From Calycina herbarum (Eukaryota; Ascomycota; Leotiomycetes; Helotiales; Pezizellaceae): a stretch of 64,000 nucleotides of DNA. The stretch lies in assembly GCA_001414485.1 (NCBI GenBank), contig LLEY01000254.1, positions 1-64,000 of the forward strand, in the 5' to 3' direction. The stretch's first letter is position 1. Each line of letters opens with the position of its first letter. The notes beneath the pieces are model-generated. The model ran no database searches. It was not told the DNA's origin and saw nothing but the letters and a program-made list of their open reading frames with translations. The position numbers and the translations under genes were made by a program. Positions 61,250 through 64,000 of the stretch are shown piece after piece.

Positions 61250-63340
61250 ATAGATCAATAAAATCAGCTTGGTCTGCAATAGAATTAATAGAGGCTATAC
61301 TCTCTTGATCCGAGGACTTCTTGTCTTTACTCTCTATTATCTCCTCCTTCCTTTATATATTACTAAGATCAAAGACTACTTCTTCCTCTTCTCTACCTGG
61401 TTCCTCTGGAATAAGATCTCCTTAAAGTGCCTTAGCCTCTCGTATAGCTTAAAGTAACCTAGGGTAATACTCCTCTTATAGAGAAGCTTGCTTAAAGATA
61501 GTAGGCTCTTTATCTAGCTAGCGGATTGGTTCAGTTAACTCAAGAGGTATAAACTCTCCCTGCTTCTTCATCTCTGCTACGCGAGCCTTACGAGCCCTCT
61601 CGTCCTTACAAGCTTGTATACCAAGAGTAAGAAGTCCCTTCTTTGCCTTAGTAATAGCTTAAGCAAGGTCCTTCTTTGCCTTCTTAAGAGCCTTATTCTT
61701 CCTCTCTACCGTAAGGTAATCCTTCCTTTTATATACGTCCTATATAATAATCGCCCTACCCTTGTGAATACTCCTCCTCGAGCCCTTCTTATACTTTACA
61801 TCTTCGTATATCTTCTCTTATAAGGTGTAATGTTAAACTATAATAAGGTGGGATTTTTATAGGTCGACGCTTACTTGCTTTATCGTACTCTTAAAGAGCT
61901 CTACTAAAGGATTAGAAAACTAGGTAGGATTACGAGAACTGAGGGCTCGTACTTTAGCAGCAGTACTCTATATTTCAGTAGGTCGAGTAAGTAGGAGAGG
62001 AGGGAGAGTAATCTCGTCGTCGATATTCATTTCGTCTACTAAGCGCTTCTTCTTATTATACGACCGTATCTTCTTCTCTACCGCTTTCTACGAGGGGGGG
62101 TATATTCCTGTATTTCTAAAGGAGTTAACAATTATATAAGGCTTTATAGTCTATTCGCGGATCCAGGTTAAGTCGCGGAAGAACGAAGTAACCGAGTACT
62201 CGAAGTTAAGAGAGTAGAGGGTAGCGGCGATAGCTTGCTTATAGTAATGTTTCCATAGCTTAAAGACTTCTACGTCAAGAGGTTAAAGAATATAAGTAAG
62301 ATAAGAAGGGAAGTAAAAGACCTTAATATAATGCTCGTATACCTTAGTCTAGAACTCAGGGACTTGGTAAGATTTATAGCTATTAAGAAGAAGAATCCTC
62401 TAAGGTAAGTCTTTTAATACCCTAGTTTCCTTAATAAGATGATTAAGATACCTTATTATAATCTTATTATTAATATACCCTATAAGAGAATAATCCACGG
62501 TCTCTTTGCCTATTAAGTTTACCGATATCCAGTTCTCTATAATCTTCTTTCCTAGTATAATAATAAAGGGAGCTAGCATATACTTCCTATCTACTAAGAT
62601 AGTCTCTATTATAGTTACTAACTTCCGATTCTTAGGGCTCGTTATATACATCTCCCTAACTTATAAAGGTACAACAACCTACTTACTTCCTACGTAGCCT
62701 ACTCGCGTACCTAACTCGTCTATGTTAAGGATATACTTAGGCTTCCTGATCTTATACTTTATAAGCTCTTCTTAGTACTCTATAAACCACTTCTTTACCT
62801 CCTCCTTAGTATGCGACTCGAGTCTCTCGTATACGATAGGTTTCGTTTTAATTATATAGAGGTCGCGGTTCTGCTTTAGCTACTTCGTAAACCAGCTCTA
62901 CGATAGAGGCTCTTACGAAGGACTTTGAGCCTTTTTTAGGTGACTGATCACAGCGAAGACTATCTTATAAGTAGCTCCAAGTCCTTGTTCCCACTGCTCG
63001 TAACAGTACTAACGTATAGCTTCTTCCTAGGCCTCACTTAACACCTTGTTATTGCTGCTATGAGTATTATATCCGCCATCCTTATTACGAGCCTTCTTCT
63101 TCTCCTAGTCTAGCACACTCTAAACAGGCTCCTCGTTTACCCGATATATCCTTACAGCTATATAAGGAGACTCTTCCTTACCCTTACTTCTTGCCTACTC
63201 TATCGCCTTATGCAAGTCCTCCAAGTACTCCTCTCTCGTCCGCGTATTGGTAGGGGGTGATTTAGACGGTAGCGGCGGGGGCGACGAGCGTATATCTTCT
63301 ACTAGAATAGTGTCAAGAGGTAGAATAAAACCTTAGGATC
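61250..63340 (-). pseudogene. RIP-degraded pogo/Fot1-type transposase
   Basis: On the minus strand one frame keeps the transposase order despite many stops: Lys/Glu-rich N-terminal blocks, KPKYILNIDELGTRVGYVGS (first catalytic Asp region), then the open segment 62651-62400 with SPKNRKLVTIIETI, PFIIILGKKIIENWIS and YINNKIIIRYL. Next come ILLLNSYKSYQV, where family members have Asp in place of Asn, and SYLTYILQPLDVEVFKLWKH. These are hallmarks of the DDE_1 domain of pogo/Fot1 elements. Most stops stand where Gln or Trp is expected, the result of C-to-T or G-to-A transitions as in repeat-induced point mutation. The loss of a catalytic Asp alone would abolish activity. Confidence 0.85.
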
Positions 63341-63454
63341 TTGTATTACGTTACATACTAAGGGGGGCGATATTGTGGTTGCTAGTAACAGTTATAATAG
63401 GGTATTCAAGATGGTTTATGTATATATTTTTAGGTGGGGCGCTAATCTACGAGT

Positions 63455-63529
63455 TCCTACACTTGCTTCCGACCTGCACTTGCTTCCGCCGACTCCAAGC
63501 GAAAGCGCAGGAGAAGGGGAACCGGCTAT
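63455..63529 (-). repeat. Right terminal inverted repeat (75 bp)
   Basis: Exact reverse complement of 61081-61155. The element ends CCGGCTAT before the TA duplication at 63530-63531. Confidence 0.95.
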
Positions 63530-64000
63530 TAGTTCTAGTCATACACATTTCCTTCAAACTTTCAAACAAAATCATTCAATCACTTGATACCCGTGTTCAT
63601 TTCTTTTTAGCGGTCAGTGGACATGAAGAGTTACATTCAACCAGTAAATGCAACTCTGAGCATGGAGTTGACACTGCTGAAGGACTACTAGAATTTATCA
63701 CGTGCTTACTTCATAGAATTCACTCTATGATTTCCCATCTCAAAGAGTATGAAAACCCATTGGGCTGGCATGAAGATATCATTCTGAAATATTTTGCATG
63801 ATTTCCTGTAGTTATTTCCCCCTAGCAATATTCATTTCACTTGATAAACAATAGATCACGGCTTTATGGTGTTGACATTTGACATTCACCAGCAGTTTAC
63901 ATGTCACGTTCTTGAAGTGAAGAAGGGAGAGTTTCATGGCAAGATATCTCGCTTAGCTGGTGAATTTGAGTTAGGTACAACACTAGGCCCCCTTTCTCGG
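63530..64000. other. Right edge; possible 3' exon of an unknown gene
   Basis: After the transposon, a pyrimidine-rich TTTCTTTTTAG acceptor at 63600-63610 precedes an open frame from 63611 to TGA at 63799-63801, reading HEELHSTSKCNSEHG and ITCLLHRIHSMISHLKEYE. No start codon in this frame is seen nearby, so if coding it is a terminal exon whose beginning lies left of the transposon or is lost. No family is recognised. The last 200 bases show nothing. Confidence 0.2.

Larger units (their letters stand above)
61081..63529. mobile_element. pogo/Fot1-type (Tc1-mariner) DNA transposon, RIP-mutated
   Basis: A complete element of 2449 bp. Perfect 75-bp terminal inverted repeats begin ATAGCCGGTTCCCC at both ends, and TA dinucleotides flank it at 61079-61080 and 63530-63531, the target duplication of the Tc1/mariner superfamily. 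The interior is strongly AT-rich and carries a transposase on the minus strand with many TAG/TAA stops. The terminal repeats have normal GC content and contain two direct copies of GGAAGCAAGTG. Non-autonomous now; a source copy elsewhere in the genome could still move it through the intact ends. Confidence 0.93.

Overview
The window looks like the nuclear genome of a filamentous ascomycete. Coding genes sit on both strands without operons, are cut by many short introns (about 50-120 nt, GT...AG), and include fungal proteins such as a GH47 mannosidase, an ECM29 proteasome adaptor, a GCK-III kinase, 2EXR-domain proteins and a Gln/Pro-rich fungal regulator. Several 2EXR genes plus a C-to-T mutated (RIP-like) pogo/Fot1 transposon suggest Leotiomycetes (Helotiales); this is an inference, not a database result.

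Layout. 1-1683: AT-rich, repeat-like edge, then the promoter of a HELQ/Hel308-type DNA repair helicase (1684-5258, 12 exons). 6942-8539: membrane-anchored histidine-phosphatase-like protein. 9808-12075 (-): GCK-III kinase. 13435-15116 (-): UBX protein of the Ubx5/UBXN7 type, divergent from 15766-21432 (+), ECM29 proteasome scaffold; both serve the ubiquitin-proteasome system and share a 649-bp promoter with two CACGTG boxes. 21839-24090: class I alpha-1,2-mannosidase. 25167-27091: amino-acid permease. 30854-32129: zinc alcohol dehydrogenase with two possible starts. 33000-35009: 2EXR protein with a C-terminal repeat.

35.8-39 kb holds the most unusual structure: three diverged tandem units on the minus strand, each with a TATA box, a conserved ATTTGTGCT leader motif, a small cysteine-rich ORF (one broken) and a downstream array of degenerate ~75-90-bp repeats. 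I do not recognise this family. 39819-40412: small, probably N-myristoylated, Lys/Gly-rich protein. 41988-44728 (-): Gln-rich regulator with a duplicated fungal domain. 44.7-57.8 kb is a gene-poor stretch of about 13 kb with good minus-strand splice donors but no convincing protein. 57844-58746 (-): intact 2EXR gene; 59516-60648 (-): its decayed relative with two in-frame stops. 61081-63529: complete pogo/Fot1-type DNA transposon with perfect 75-bp terminal inverted repeats, a TA duplication and a RIP-ruined transposase. Exon borders were set by hand from reading frame, splice sites and family resemblance; the main models are frame-consistent throughout.
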